Notes: a model not told the origin generated them from the sequence alone. A DNA stretch of 64,000 bases from Aliitabrizicola sp041905595 (GCA_041905595.1 JAYRKT010000001.1:62001-126000), one strand, 5' to 3'. Positions 10,878 to 19,502 are shown, numbered from the stretch's first letter. A program made the numbers and translations.

Positions 10878-11807
10878 ATGTCCAATGATCGCATTCTTCC
10901 CGGCGTGGCCCTCATGCTCGCCTTCTGCGCCATCGCGCCCCTGCTCGATGTCGCGTCCAAGCTTGCTGCGCAGACGATCCCCGTCGGACAGATCACCGGC
11001 GCGCGCTTCGTCATTCAGGGTGTGCTGATGTTGCCGGTCGTGCTGCTGATGCGCCTTCCATTCGGGATGTCGCGGCGCGCCTTTGGTCTCACCGTCATCC
11101 GGACGGTCTTTCTGATCCTGTCGACCTACAGCTTCGTCGCCGCAATCCAATTCATGCCGATTGCCGACGCGCTGGCCATTGTCTTCATCGAGCCGTTCAT
11201 CATCCTGATCCTCGGCCATTTCCTGTTCGGGGATGAAGTTGGTCCGCGACGGATCTGGGCGTCTGTCGTTGGTTTCGGCGGCTCGCTCATGGTGATTCAG
11301 CCGTCTCTCGTGGCCTTCGGACCTGTTGCGCTTTTTCCGCTCGGGACGGCGCTGTTCTTCGCGCTTTACATGCTGGTGACACGGCAACTCTCGGACGAGA
11401 TGCACCCGGTCGTCATGCAGTTCCAGACCTCTCTTGTCGGCAGCGTGATCTGTGTCCCGCTCCTGTGGCTGTTCGACGGCAGCGGCATTGTCGAGCTTGA
11501 TCCGGTCATGCCGCAGGGCTGGGCTTGGCTTTGGCTGTTCGGCGTCGGCTTCTGGGCGGCGGTCAGCCACATGTGCATGACCTATGCCCTCAAGTTCGCC
11601 CCCTCGGCGACGCTGGCGCCGCTGCACTACCTTGAACTCGTATCGGCCGTGATCCTGGGCTACCTCGTCTTCGGCGACTTCCCCAACCTGCTGACATGGA
11701 CCGGCATCGCGGTGATCGTCGCATCTGGCCTGTACATCATCCACCGTGAACGCTTGAGCGCGCGCCACCGGCGCGCGGCGGCCGCCACTGTGGAAGCAGC
11801 GCACTGA
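10878..11807 (+). CDS. EamA/DMT-superfamily transporter
   Basis: 309 residues with about ten hydrophobic helices in two EamA repeats (roughly 8-140 and 150-290). Features include GARFVIQGVLMLPVV after the first helix and DALAIVFIEPFIILILGH in the first repeat. DMT transporters of this type export small metabolites, but no substrate can be read from the sequence. It is divergent from the sulfotransferase gene. Its last 71 bp overlap the 3' end of the convergent thiamine pyrophosphokinase gene. Confidence 0.88.
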   Translation: MSNDRILPGVALMLAFCAIAPLLDVASKLAAQTIPVGQITGARFVIQGVLMLPVVLLMRLPFGMSRRAFGLTVIRTVFLILSTYSFVAAIQFMPIADALAIVFIEPFIILILGHFLFGDEVGPRRIWASVVGFGGSLMVIQPSLVAFGPVALFPLGTALFFALYMLVTRQLSDEMHPVVMQFQTSLVGSVICVPLLWLFDGSGIVELDPVMPQGWAWLWLFGVGFWAAVSHMCMTYALKFAPSATLAPLHYLELVSAVILGYLVFGDFPNLLTWTGIAVIVASGLYIIHRERLSARHRRAAAATVEAAH

Positions 11808-12450
11808 GCACGCGGTCAAGCCGCCGGCGCGGCAGGATCGCCAACATCCGGGCCGCGTCGAGGTCCAGCGTCACCTCTGGCGCGCTGACCTCGTTCGAGG
11901 TGCCGATGATGTCGTGCGGTGCGAAATCCAGCCCGTCGATTGGCCAGCGCAGACCGGTGCTCCGCCCCGTCACGGGTCCGAGTGGAAAGAGAGAAAAGCG
12001 GTCCCCGGGTTCCAGCCTCAGCCGCAGCCGTGGCGGACAGAGGAACACAACGTCCTGCCCGCCGATGACCAGACAGATCCGCGCGGGGTGACGTGCGAGT
12101 GTTGAAAAGACTGCGAGCCCGTGGTCGACCCGCGCCCCGACGAAGCCAAGCGCCAGCACGAAGGGCGACCGGGTCGAACGCAACGCCTTGTCGAAATCGG
12201 TCGTTTCCTGTTCCGCGATAGGAAACTGCCGTTCGGCGGGAATCGTTTCCCGCGCTGCAACGGAAATCGAATCGAAATCGCCGATGACGGCTTGCGGCAC
12301 GCGGCCTGCGGACAGGGCGCGGTCCGCACCTCCGTCTGCTGCAACCAGGACGGGTGCCCGCCTGAGCGCCATTTCCAGCGTCCGGGCAGCAAATGGCGCC
12401 CCTCCGACAAGGGTTATACCATCCGTTGTATCGACAATCAGCGCAGTCAT
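11737..12450 (-). CDS. Thiamine pyrophosphokinase
   Basis: 237 residues. It transfers pyrophosphate from ATP to thiamine to make thiamine diphosphate. Signatures are AADGGAD (about residues 37-43), IGDFDS (about 56-61) and the TDFDKAL motif with the metal-binding aspartates; the C-terminal thiamine-binding half holds GARVDH. The C-terminal 23 or so codons lie within the end of the convergent EamA gene. No TPP riboswitch is evident before the gene. Confidence 0.88.
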   Translation of the reverse strand: MTALIVDTTDGITLVGGAPFAARTLEMALRRAPVLVAADGGADRALSAGRVPQAVIGDFDSISVAARETIPAERQFPIAEQETTDFDKALRSTRSPFVLALGFVGARVDHGLAVFSTLARHPARICLVIGGQDVVFLCPPRLRLRLEPGDRFSLFPLGPVTGRSTGLRWPIDGLDFAPHDIIGTSNEVSAPEVTLDLDAARMLAILPRRRLDRVLSALLPQWRPPRAGGARSSVHGG

Positions 12451-12514
12451 AGGGATACTGTTCTCAATTATGGCAAGACCCCTGGCTCGGGGCCATAATC
12501 AGTCCTTCAAATTA

Positions 12515-12548
12515 CCCCGTTCTGTCCATTGAATTGAACAGCGCGGGG
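12515..12548 (+). other. Hairpin-forming leader sequence before the acidic protein gene
   Basis: Arms CCCCG and CTGT pair with ACAG and CGGGG around a 12-base loop, interrupted by a 2x2 internal loop. The structure ends 43 bases before the ATG at 12592 and falls in the 141-bp gap shared with the divergent thiamine pyrophosphokinase gene. It may shape the mRNA leader. No terminator T-tract follows. Confidence 0.35.
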
Positions 12549-12591
12549 TGAATACCGAACCCTGAGGACAAGAGCAGAAAGCGAGCATCCC

Positions 12592-14688
12592 ATGGTCGGT
12601 GCCAGTAAGATCCTGACGGTCTCCTATGGAACCTTCTCCTGCACGCTCGAGGGGTTCGACGACCCGTTCAATACCATGAAGGCCATCGCGGAGTATTTCC
12701 GCGATCTCGCCGCCGACGACCGCTATTTCGGGGCGGAGCCCCCCACACCCGACGCTGCGATGTTGCACCGGATCGCCGAGCGCGAGATTCAGCGCCGGGT
12801 CGAAGCCAAGGTGGACGATCATGGTGTCGTATTGCGCGCCTCTGATCTGGCACCGCAGCACGTGCCCCAGCCCGCCGCAGCGCCTGTGCCCCAACCGGCA
12901 CCGGCCGCAGCTTCTCCCGGCCTGCTGTCGGAGGAAAGCGTCGCGGCCAAGCTTCAGCGTATCCGTTCGGCCGTGGCGCGCGCTGCCGCTGCCCCGGCCC
13001 CGGTCGTCGAGGATGCGGTCTATGCCGAAGACCTGATCGAGGCGCCCGCGCCTTCCCTTGCTGCCGTTGCGCCCGAAGCGCCTGTAGCTGCCATCGAGCC
13101 GGAATTCGCGGTCGAACCAGAAATCGAAGCGCAGGCCGCGCCCGAGCAAGTCGATGCGATTGACGCGATCGTCGAGGTCGCCATCGAACCGGAAGACGAA
13201 CCCGATGCCCTGGTCCAACTTTCGGCGGAGGAGGATCTGCCGGAATACGAACTTGAGGCCCAAGATACCGCCGAGCCGGAAATCGACGAGATCGCCGTCT
13301 TTGCCGACCCCAATCCGGCTGAGGAAGAAGCGCTGATTGCCGCCCTCTCGGAGTCGGTTTCGGCCGAGGTCGAGGACGTCACCTTCGAGGAAGAGCCGGC
13401 AATCGAAGCCATCGCTCCGGCCGACGAGCAGGACGAACTGGATCAGGACGCCCTGACCCTCGACACGCTGTCCGGTATTCTTGCCGACCTCGACTCAGAT
13501 ATTGCGGCTGCGCCTGCCCTTGCCACCGATCCGATGGACGCAGACGCGGTAGAGGAAGCCGCCGAACCTGACGAGGCCGAGGCAGCGGCGGATCTGGAAG
13601 CGGAATCGCGTTGGCTGGCCGCCGTTGAGATGTCTGCCGAGGATGAGGAAGCCAGCTTCGACTCCGAAGCTGTCGCGGAGATCGAAGAGGGCGAGGACAC
13701 ATTCGCGGCAGAGACCGAAGGGGCGGAGGCCGAAGAGGAGTTTCTGGAAGACCTCGACGAGCCGGCCGCGGCTGCTGACGCGATCGAAGCGTCAGCCGAA
13801 CAGGACGAGCCTTCGATCGAAGAAAAGCTGCGTCGTGCCCGGGCCCGCGTCGTGCGCGTCCGCCGTCCCGACGCCGCCGTCGAGGCTGAAGCAGCGATTG
13901 CCGCGGAAGAGCCCGCGGCCCGCGGCGAAGGCCGGACCATCCTCGAGACCCATAGCAAGGGTGACGAGGATGTGACCCGTCTCCTCCGTCAGACCAATAC
14001 CGAGATCGACGCGCCGGAAAACCGCCGGCGGATGCTGACGCTGTCGCATCTCAAGGCCGCCGTTGCCGCAACGGTTGCCGATCTGCGCTCGGGCGGCAAG
14101 GGAAAGGGTGAAAAGCCTGCCGAAACCGCTGCAGAAAAGGGGCTCGACAGCTATCGTGCCGATCTGGCGAGCGTGGTGCGTCCGCGCCGCCCGACCACGG
14201 ATCGCGAGCCGACCGAAAGACCCGCTCCGCTGGTGCTGGTTTCGGAACAGCGCATCGATCCGCCGCGCCCGGTGGATGCGGTTGGCACCCGTGTGCTGCC
14301 GCGTCGTGTGACGGCCGGCAACCTTGCTGTCAGCGAAGAGGACGAGGATGACGAGGAAGGCACCCTGCCCGACTCGGAGAACATCTTCGCCCAGTCCTCG
14401 AGCTTTGCCGAGTTTGCCGAACGTCTCGGCGCGACCGAGATCCCGGACCTCCTGGAAGCTGCCGCGGCCTATACCGCGTGCTTCGAAGGCCGCCCGCATT
14501 TCTCGCGCCCGCATCTGCTGCGCTATGTCTCCACGATGCCCGACGGCACAGAGATCAACCGTGAAACCGGGCTGCGCAGCTTTGGCACGCTCCTGCGCCA
14601 GGGCAAGATCGAGAAGGTGAAGCGCGGCCAGTTCGCGATCACCGACAACTCCTACTACCTCGCCGAAGCACGCCGAATGGTGCGCTGA
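12592..14688 (+). CDS. Large acidic protein of unknown function with conserved-looking N- and C-terminal domains
   Basis: 698 residues; I do not recognise a characterised homologue. Three parts are visible. Residues 1-80 are a compact, non-repetitive domain (ILTVSYGTFSCTLEGFDD, AIAEYFRDLAADDRYF). Residues about 85-600 are Ala/Glu/Asp/Pro-rich low complexity, strongly acidic, with a basic helical island (EEKLRRARARVVRVRRPDA) near residue 410 and a second structured patch (RRRMLTLSHLKAAVAATVADL). Residues about 600-698 form a second domain (FAEFAERLGATEIPDLLEAAAAYTA..., RSFGTLLRQGKIEKVKRGQF) that looks like a winged helix. No signal peptide or membrane segment is present. It is monocistronic and ends at a strong terminator hairpin. 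Confidence 0.85.
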   Translation: MVGASKILTVSYGTFSCTLEGFDDPFNTMKAIAEYFRDLAADDRYFGAEPPTPDAAMLHRIAEREIQRRVEAKVDDHGVVLRASDLAPQHVPQPAAAPVPQPAPAAASPGLLSEESVAAKLQRIRSAVARAAAAPAPVVEDAVYAEDLIEAPAPSLAAVAPEAPVAAIEPEFAVEPEIEAQAAPEQVDAIDAIVEVAIEPEDEPDALVQLSAEEDLPEYELEAQDTAEPEIDEIAVFADPNPAEEEALIAALSESVSAEVEDVTFEEEPAIEAIAPADEQDELDQDALTLDTLSGILADLDSDIAAAPALATDPMDADAVEEAAEPDEAEAAADLEAESRWLAAVEMSAEDEEASFDSEAVAEIEEGEDTFAAETEGAEAEEEFLEDLDEPAAAADAIEASAEQDEPSIEEKLRRARARVVRVRRPDAAVEAEAAIAAEEPAARGEGRTILETHSKGDEDVTRLLRQTNTEIDAPENRRRMLTLSHLKAAVAATVADLRSGGKGKGEKPAETAAEKGLDSYRADLASVVRPRRPTTDREPTERPAPLVLVSEQRIDPPRPVDAVGTRVLPRRVTAGNLAVSEEDEDDEEGTLPDSENIFAQSSSFAEFAERLGATEIPDLLEAAAAYTACFEGRPHFSRPHLLRYVSTMPDGTEINRETGLRSFGTLLRQGKIEKVKRGQFAITDNSYYLAEARRMVR

Positions 14689-14710
14689 ACAATCCAGGCA
14701 GATGGACCAG

Positions 14711-14736
14711 GGGGTCAGGCCGAAGGGCCTGGCCCC
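14711..14736 (+). terminator. Terminator hairpin after the acidic protein gene, overlapping the next gene's 3' end
   Basis: An 11-bp stem (GGGGTCAGGCC / GGCCTGGCCCC with one T-G pair) and a GAAG loop are followed by TTT and a T-rich tail. It lies 22 bases past the acidic protein stop. Its sequence also encodes the last codons of the convergent DUF2842 gene, so it may serve both strands. Confidence 0.7.
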
Positions 14737-14972
14737 TTTCCCGTTTCATCGCGCCCCGCGGCATTCGGGTCGGGCTGTCCGATCCCCCGGAACACCGCGC
14801 GGAACGGCAAGGCCCACAGAAAGCCGAGGCCAATATAGATTGCCAGTTCGACAAGGAAGGGAGGTCGGTCCAGCATGTCGACAAGCGTCACCGCGACCAC
14901 CACGTAGAGCGGCATGCCGATCAGCAGGATCAGCAACGACAGTCGCCGCCTTGTCTTGTAGCTCAGCGCCAC
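14715..14972 (-). CDS. Small membrane protein, DUF2842 family
   Basis: 85 residues with two transmembrane segments (about residues 10-30 and 38-58), a cytoplasmic-type start (ALSYKTRRRLSLL) and a hydrophilic tail. I chose the GTG start because GAGGGA lies six bases upstream and because this start falls just after the purA stop (gap 10 bp); the longer in-frame form would begin inside purA. DUF2842 proteins are small alphaproteobacterial membrane proteins of unknown function. Probably cotranscribed with purA. Confidence 0.75.
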   Translation of the reverse strand: MALSYKTRRRLSLLILLIGMPLYVVVAVTLVDMLDRPPFLVELAIYIGLGFLWALPFRAVFRGIGQPDPNAAGRDETGKGPGPSA

Positions 14973-14982
14973 GCCTGTTCCC

Positions 14983-16281
14983 TCAATCTGCGAAGGGGTC
15001 GGTGACGAGGATGGTATCGTCACGCTCGGGGCTGGTGGACAGAAGCGCGACCGGGCACTGGATCAGTTCCTCGATACGGCGGACATATTTCACCGCGGCG
15101 CCCGGCAGGTCGTTCCACGAGCGGGCCCCTTGCGTCGATTCCGACCAGCCGTCCATCTCTTCATAGATCGGCTTGGCCCGGGCCTGCAGCGCCGCCTGCG
15201 TCGGCAGGTAGTCGTAGTGGGTGCCGTCCACGTCATAGCCGGTGCAGATGCGGATGGTCTTGAACCCGTCCAGCACGTCGAGCTTGGTCAGAGCGATGCC
15301 CTTCATTCCCGAAAGCGCGCAGGTCTGCCGCACCAGCACCGCATCGAACCAGCCGCAGCGGCGCTTGCGGCCCGTGACCGTGCCGAATTCATGACCACGC
15401 TCGCCCAGACGGTCGCCGTCGGCATCGAACAATTCAGTCGGGAAGGGCCCGGCACCGACGCGGGTGGTATAGGCCTTGACGATCCCGAGCGAGTAATCGA
15501 CCGCGTTCGGGCCAAGGCCCGTGCCCGTCGCCGCCTGACCGGCGATCACGTTCGACGAGGTCACGAAAGGATATGTGCCGAAGTCGATGTCCAGAAGCGA
15601 CCCTTGCGCACCTTCGAAGAGGATGCGCTTGCCGGCACGGCGCAGGTCGTGCAGCACCTTCCAGACGGGCTTGGCATAAGGCAAGAGCTGCGGCGCCAGC
15701 GCGCGCAGGTCGGCAAGCAGCCCCTCGCGGTCGATCGGGTCAAGGCCAAGGCCTGCCCGCAAAGCATTGTGGTGGACCAGCGCCCGATCGACGCGCTGCT
15801 GCAGCGTCTCATCATCGGCGAGGTCGGCAACACGGATCACCCTGCGCCCGACCTTGTCCTCGTAGGTCGGGCCGATGCCGCGCCCGGTCGTGCCGATCCT
15901 GGCGTTCGAGCCCGAGGCCTGCGCCTCGCGCGCCCGGTCCAGTTCGCCGTGGAACGGCATGATAAGCGGGGTATTTTCGGCCACCATCAGGTTCTCGGGC
16001 GAGATATCCACGCCCTGCTCGCGGATCGCGGCGATCTCCTTCAACAGGTGCCAGGGATCCAGCACCACGCCATTGCCGATGACAGACAGCTTTCCACCGC
16101 GAACCACGCCCGAGGGTAGTGCATTCAGCTTGTAGACCTTACCGCCGATGACCAGCGTATGCCCGGCATTGTGGCCGCCCTGAAAGCGCACGATCACGTC
16201 AGCCCGCTCGCTGAGCCAGTCGACGATCTTGCCCTTTCCTTCGTCGCCCCACTGGGCGCCCACGACGACGACATTGGCCAT
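14983..16281 (-). CDS. purA: Adenylosuccinate synthase
   Basis: 432 residues, usual family length. It joins IMP and aspartate using GTP, the first committed step from IMP to AMP. The GTP-binding signature GAQWGDEGKGK starts at residue 8, with FQGGHNAGHT next; later motifs include GTTGRGIGPTYEDK and the base-recognition TKLDVLD. A DUF2842 gene follows closely on the same strand. Confidence 0.97.
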   Translation of the reverse strand: MANVVVVGAQWGDEGKGKIVDWLSERADVIVRFQGGHNAGHTLVIGGKVYKLNALPSGVVRGGKLSVIGNGVVLDPWHLLKEIAAIREQGVDISPENLMVAENTPLIMPFHGELDRAREAQASGSNARIGTTGRGIGPTYEDKVGRRVIRVADLADDETLQQRVDRALVHHNALRAGLGLDPIDREGLLADLRALAPQLLPYAKPVWKVLHDLRRAGKRILFEGAQGSLLDIDFGTYPFVTSSNVIAGQAATGTGLGPNAVDYSLGIVKAYTTRVGAGPFPTELFDADGDRLGERGHEFGTVTGRKRRCGWFDAVLVRQTCALSGMKGIALTKLDVLDGFKTIRICTGYDVDGTHYDYLPTQAALQARAKPIYEEMDGWSESTQGARSWNDLPGAAVKYVRRIEELIQCPVALLSTSPERDDTILVTDPFAD

Positions 16282-16388
16282 GCTGATCCCCGCATCATTC
16301 GAAACCCTGCGTCCTATACCGGCGCCCGCCGGACAGGGAAACGGAAAAAAGCGGGCCTGCGACCGTTGGCGCGCCGCCCATCCGCTGC

Positions 16389-16736
16389 TCAGTCCCTTGT
16401 GCCGGCCAGCTGCAAGGCTCGTCCGAAATCCGCCATGGCGGCAATCACCGGATACATCGCACTGCCGAGATCCGTCAGCGCGTATTCGGTGGTCGGCGGG
16501 ATGGTCGGAAACTGGGTGCGCCGCACAAGTCCCCGCACCTCAAGCATCTTGAGCCGGTCGGCCAGCATCTTGGGGCTGATGCCGGAGAGAGCCCGCATCA
16601 TGGCACTGTACCGCTGTGGTCCGGAGAGAAGCTCGCGGAAAATCAGCGTCGTCCATTTGCCGCCAAGAATCTCATGCGCTGTCGCCACGGGACAGGCCTG
16701 GTCACAGGTCGCATCGCCCGAAAGCTGTTCATTCAT
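16389..16736 (-). CDS. HxlR-family winged-helix transcriptional regulator
   Basis: 115 residues from the ATG at MNEQLSGDATC; an in-frame ATG six codons earlier is possible. I prefer the shorter form because a TATACT -10-like box ends only four bases before the longer start. HxlR hallmarks are CPVATAHEILGGKWTTLIFRELL and RYSAMMRALSGISPKMLADRL (recognition helix), then a wing region. Cys residues near the N-terminus (C...C) hint at redox or electrophile sensing, as in some HxlR proteins, but this is not shown. Divergent from a small membrane protein gene with an operator-like palindrome between. Confidence 0.88.
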   Translation of the reverse strand: MNEQLSGDATCDQACPVATAHEILGGKWTTLIFRELLSGPQRYSAMMRALSGISPKMLADRLKMLEVRGLVRRTQFPTIPPTTEYALTDLGSAMYPVIAAMADFGRALQLAGTRD

Positions 16737-16759
16737 CGTTCTTTGCCCCGCCATCCCAG

Positions 16760-16790
16760 TATAAAAAAGGTAACTACTTCACTTTTTATA
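16760..16790. promoter_or_regulatory. Palindromic operator candidate between hxlR-type gene and small membrane protein gene
   Basis: Perfect 8-bp arms TATAAAAA and TTTTTATA flank a 15-bp core that includes GGTAACTACTTCAC. It is strikingly AT-rich in a GC-rich window. A TATACT -10-like box for the regulator gene (16758-16763, minus) overlaps the left arm. HxlR regulators typically bind such sites in the gap between themselves and a divergent target; binding here is inferred. Confidence 0.5.
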
Positions 16791-16850
16791 GCTTTGTCCC
16801 AATGGTTCGGCCACCGCAAATTCCGCGGGCAATGCTAGAAAGAACTTCCG

Positions 16851-17237
16851 ATGCAAAAACCTCTCCTCTGGATCATCGCCGCCTCGCAACTCGTGCTGGG
16901 GACGCTGACGCTCTTCCTCCCGCTCAGCTTCTTCGGCTGGATGGGGCTGACGGTTCCGCCAGCCGATACCGGCTACATGATCGGGCTCCTCGGTGCGCGT
17001 TTCGTGGCCTATGGAATTGGAATGGCGATGCTTGCGCGCCAGGCCGAGCCTTCGCGCTTCTGGTTGGGAAACATGCTCCTCATCCAGGTGATCGACTTCA
17101 CCGTCGGTGCCGCCTATCTGTTGCGCGGAATCGTGGACCTGTCGGTGCTCGCCTTCCCGTTGACCAACGCGGCGCTGTTCTCGGTGGGGCTGGCCTTCAT
17201 CCTGTTGTCACCCCGGCACAACGGTCTGCCTGCGTGA
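16851..17237 (+). CDS. Small four-helix membrane protein of unknown function
   Basis: 128 residues with four predicted transmembrane helices (about 5-25, 44-62, 72-92 and 100-120). It has GARFVAYGIGMAMLARQAEPSRFW between helices 2 and 3. No catalytic motif is seen. Being divergent from an HxlR regulator with a palindromic operator in between suggests it is that regulator's target. I do not assign a function. Confidence 0.75.
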   Translation: MQKPLLWIIAASQLVLGTLTLFLPLSFFGWMGLTVPPADTGYMIGLLGARFVAYGIGMAMLARQAEPSRFWLGNMLLIQVIDFTVGAAYLLRGIVDLSVLAFPLTNAALFSVGLAFILLSPRHNGLPA

Positions 17238-17252
17238 GCCGGACCTTGCCCG

Positions 17253-17272
17253 GCCCTGCCGGAAGGCGGGGC
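17253..17272 (+). terminator. Terminator hairpin after the small membrane protein gene
   Basis: An 8-bp stem (GCCCTGCC / GGCGGGGC, one T-G pair) with a GGAA tetraloop is followed by TTT. It lies 16 bases after the stop and before secG, so it probably separates the two transcripts. Confidence 0.55.
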
Positions 17273-17338
17273 TTTGGGCTTGCGGGCCGCGCCGCATGGG
17301 CCTAGATAGGCGCGTCATCTGAGCCGAAGGCCGTCTGC

Positions 17339-17710
17339 ATGGAAAACGTCGTTCTCTCGATCCACCTGATCCTCGCGCTCTGCCTTATCGGGGTGGTGCT
17401 GCTGCAGCGGTCCGAGGGCGGCGGCCTTGGCATGGGCTCGACCGGCGGCGTGATGACCGGTCGCGGCGCGGCCACTGCGCTGGCCAAGGTGACCTGGGCT
17501 CTGGCGGCCGCCTTCATTGCGACCTCGATCGCGATGACGGTGTTTGCGGCCCGCGATGCTTCTCAGCGTTCGGTGATCGATCAGATCGGCGGTACCGTTC
17601 CGGATGCGCCCGCTCCCGCCGCGCCGGCAAGCCTGCCGCAGGACGGCAAGAGCCTGCTTCCGCCGACCACGGGCACCGCGCCTGCCGGCACCACCGCCCC
17701 GAACGACTGA
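17339..17710 (+). CDS. secG: SecG preprotein translocase subunit
   Basis: 123 residues. Two transmembrane helices (about 3-20 and 55-75) enclose the diagnostic LLQRSEGGGLGMG loop; an Ala/Pro-rich tail follows. SecG helps SecYE and SecA move proteins across the inner membrane. AAGG lies eight bases before the ATG. The neighbouring pyrG on the same strand is a common arrangement in Rhodobacterales. Confidence 0.95.
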   Translation: MENVVLSIHLILALCLIGVVLLQRSEGGGLGMGSTGGVMTGRGAATALAKVTWALAAAFIATSIAMTVFAARDASQRSVIDQIGGTVPDAPAPAAPASLPQDGKSLLPPTTGTAPAGTTAPND

Positions 17711-17741
17711 CACCAGCCTTAGGCATTACCGCAACATTGCC

Positions 17742-17765
17742 CAACAGCATCTTGAGGTGCTGTTG
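17742..17765 (+). other. Inverted repeat between secG and pyrG
   Basis: Perfect 8-bp arms CAACAGCA and TGCTGTTG enclose an 8-base loop, 31 bases after the secG stop. No T-tract follows, so this is not a typical intrinsic terminator. It could affect readthrough into pyrG or protect the secG 3' end. Confidence 0.4.
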
Positions 17766-17858
17766 CGGTTGGTCGGGATTTGCGCTAAGCGTCGACTCCC
17801 GTGATCCTGCGATTCCATGCACTGGAATTGCCCCATCTCTTCAGGCACGGGAGCCCCC

Positions 17859-19502
17859 ATGGCACGTTACGTTTTCATCACCGGCGGTGTGGTTTCCTCG
17901 CTTGGCAAGGGCCTCGCCTCGGCGGCCTTGGGGGCGCTCCTGCAGGCGCGCGGTTTTTCCGTAAGGCTGCGCAAGCTTGACCCCTACCTGAACGTTGACC
18001 CCGGCACGATGAGTCCCTTCGAGCATGGCGAGGTCTTCGTCACCGATGACGGGGCCGAAACCGACCTCGACCTTGGCCATTACGAACGCTTCACCGGCGT
18101 GTCGGCCCGCCAGACGGACTCGATCTCGTCCGGGCGCATCTATTCCAATGTGCTGGAGAAGGAACGCCGGGGCGACTACCTTGGCAAGACCATCCAGGTC
18201 ATTCCGCACGTCACCAACGAGATCAAGGACTTCCTCCGCATCGGCGCGGACGAGGTCGATTTCATGCTGTGCGAGATCGGCGGTACGGTGGGCGATATCG
18301 AGGGCCTGCCCTTCTTCGAGGCGATCCGCCAGTTCATCCACGAGCGCCCGCGCGGCCAGTGCATCCTGATGCATCTGACGCTGCTGCCCTACCTGCAGGC
18401 GAGCGGAGAGCTCAAGACCAAGCCGACCCAGCACTCGGTCAAGGAGCTTCAGTCAATAGGCCTTGCGCCCGACGTTTTGGTCTGCCGGTCGGAGCACCCG
18501 ATCCCGGAGAAGGAACGCGAAAAGATCGCGCTGTTCTGCAATGTCCGGAAAGAGGCGGTGATCGCCGCCTATGACCTGAAAACGATCTACGAGGCCCCGC
18601 TCGCCTATCACCGCGAGGGGCTGGACCAAGCCGTGCTCGACGCCTTCGGCATCTCGCCCGCGCCGCGCCCGAACCTTGCCCGGTGGGAAGACGTGATGGA
18701 CCGCCTGACCCATGCCGAGGGCGAGGTGCGCGTCGCCATTGTCGGCAAGTACACCCAACTGGAAGACGCCTACAAATCCATCGCCGAGGCGCTGACCCAC
18801 GGCGGCATGGCCAACCGCACCCGCGTCAAGGCCGAGTGGATCAATGCCGAGATCTTTGAACGCGAAGACCCGGCGCCCTATCTGGAAAACTTCCACGCCA
18901 TCCTTGTCCCCGGCGGCTTCGGCGAACGGGGGACCGAGGGCAAGATCCGTGCGGCGCAATATGCCCGCGAACACAAGATCCCCTATCTCGGCATCTGCCT
19001 TGGCATGCAGATGGCGGTGATCGAGGCGGCGCGGAACCTTGCGCAGGTCACCAATGCCGGGTCCGAGGAATTCGACCACGAGATCGGCGCCAAGCGCTTT
19101 ACGCCAGTGGTCTACCACCTCAAGGAATGGGTGCAGGGCAACCATGTCGTCCAGCGCAAGGTCGGAGATGACAAGGGTGGCACCATGCGGCTTGGGGCCT
19201 ATACGGCGATCCTGAAGGAAGGGTCGCGCGTCGCCGATGTCTATGGCGCGACAACGATCGAGGAACGCCACCGCCACCGCTACGAGGTCGACATCAAGTA
19301 TCGCGACAAACTGGAAAGCTGTGGCCTGACTTTCTCGGGCATGAGCCCCGACGGACGCCTGCCTGAAATCGTCGAGCACAAGGATCACCCGTGGTTCATC
19401 GGTGTCCAGTTCCACCCAGAACTGAAGTCGAAACCCTTCGCCCCCCATCCGCTGTTCGCCGGATTCATCAAGGCGGCGATCGAGGGGGCGCGGCTGGTGT
19501 GA
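17859..19502 (+). CDS. pyrG: CTP synthase
   Basis: 547 residues. It aminates UTP to CTP using ATP and glutamine. The synthetase domain opens ARYVFITGGVVSSLGKGLASA with the ATP loop, then DPYLNVDPGTMSPFEHGEV. The C-terminal class I amidotransferase domain (from about residue 290) has Cys380 in GICLGMQ and the His/Glu pair in FHPELKS. The start MARYVFITGG matches the family; an in-frame ATG 14 codons earlier adds atypical residues. GGGAG lies upstream. Confidence 0.97.
   Translation: MARYVFITGGVVSSLGKGLASAALGALLQARGFSVRLRKLDPYLNVDPGTMSPFEHGEVFVTDDGAETDLDLGHYERFTGVSARQTDSISSGRIYSNVLEKERRGDYLGKTIQVIPHVTNEIKDFLRIGADEVDFMLCEIGGTVGDIEGLPFFEAIRQFIHERPRGQCILMHLTLLPYLQASGELKTKPTQHSVKELQSIGLAPDVLVCRSEHPIPEKEREKIALFCNVRKEAVIAAYDLKTIYEAPLAYHREGLDQAVLDAFGISPAPRPNLARWEDVMDRLTHAEGEVRVAIVGKYTQLEDAYKSIAEALTHGGMANRTRVKAEWINAEIFEREDPAPYLENFHAILVPGGFGERGTEGKIRAAQYAREHKIPYLGICLGMQMAVIEAARNLAQVTNAGSEEFDHEIGAKRFTPVVYHLKEWVQGNHVVQRKVGDDKGGTMRLGAYTAILKEGSRVADVYGATTIEERHRHRYEVDIKYRDKLESCGLTFSGMSPDGRLPEIVEHKDHPWFIGVQFHPELKSKPFAPHPLFAGFIKAAIEGARLV

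Noticed and set aside
12451..12591. TPP riboswitch before thiamine pyrophosphokinase
   Set aside because: None of the conserved TPP-aptamer segments are visible; only a simple hairpin for the divergent gene is present.
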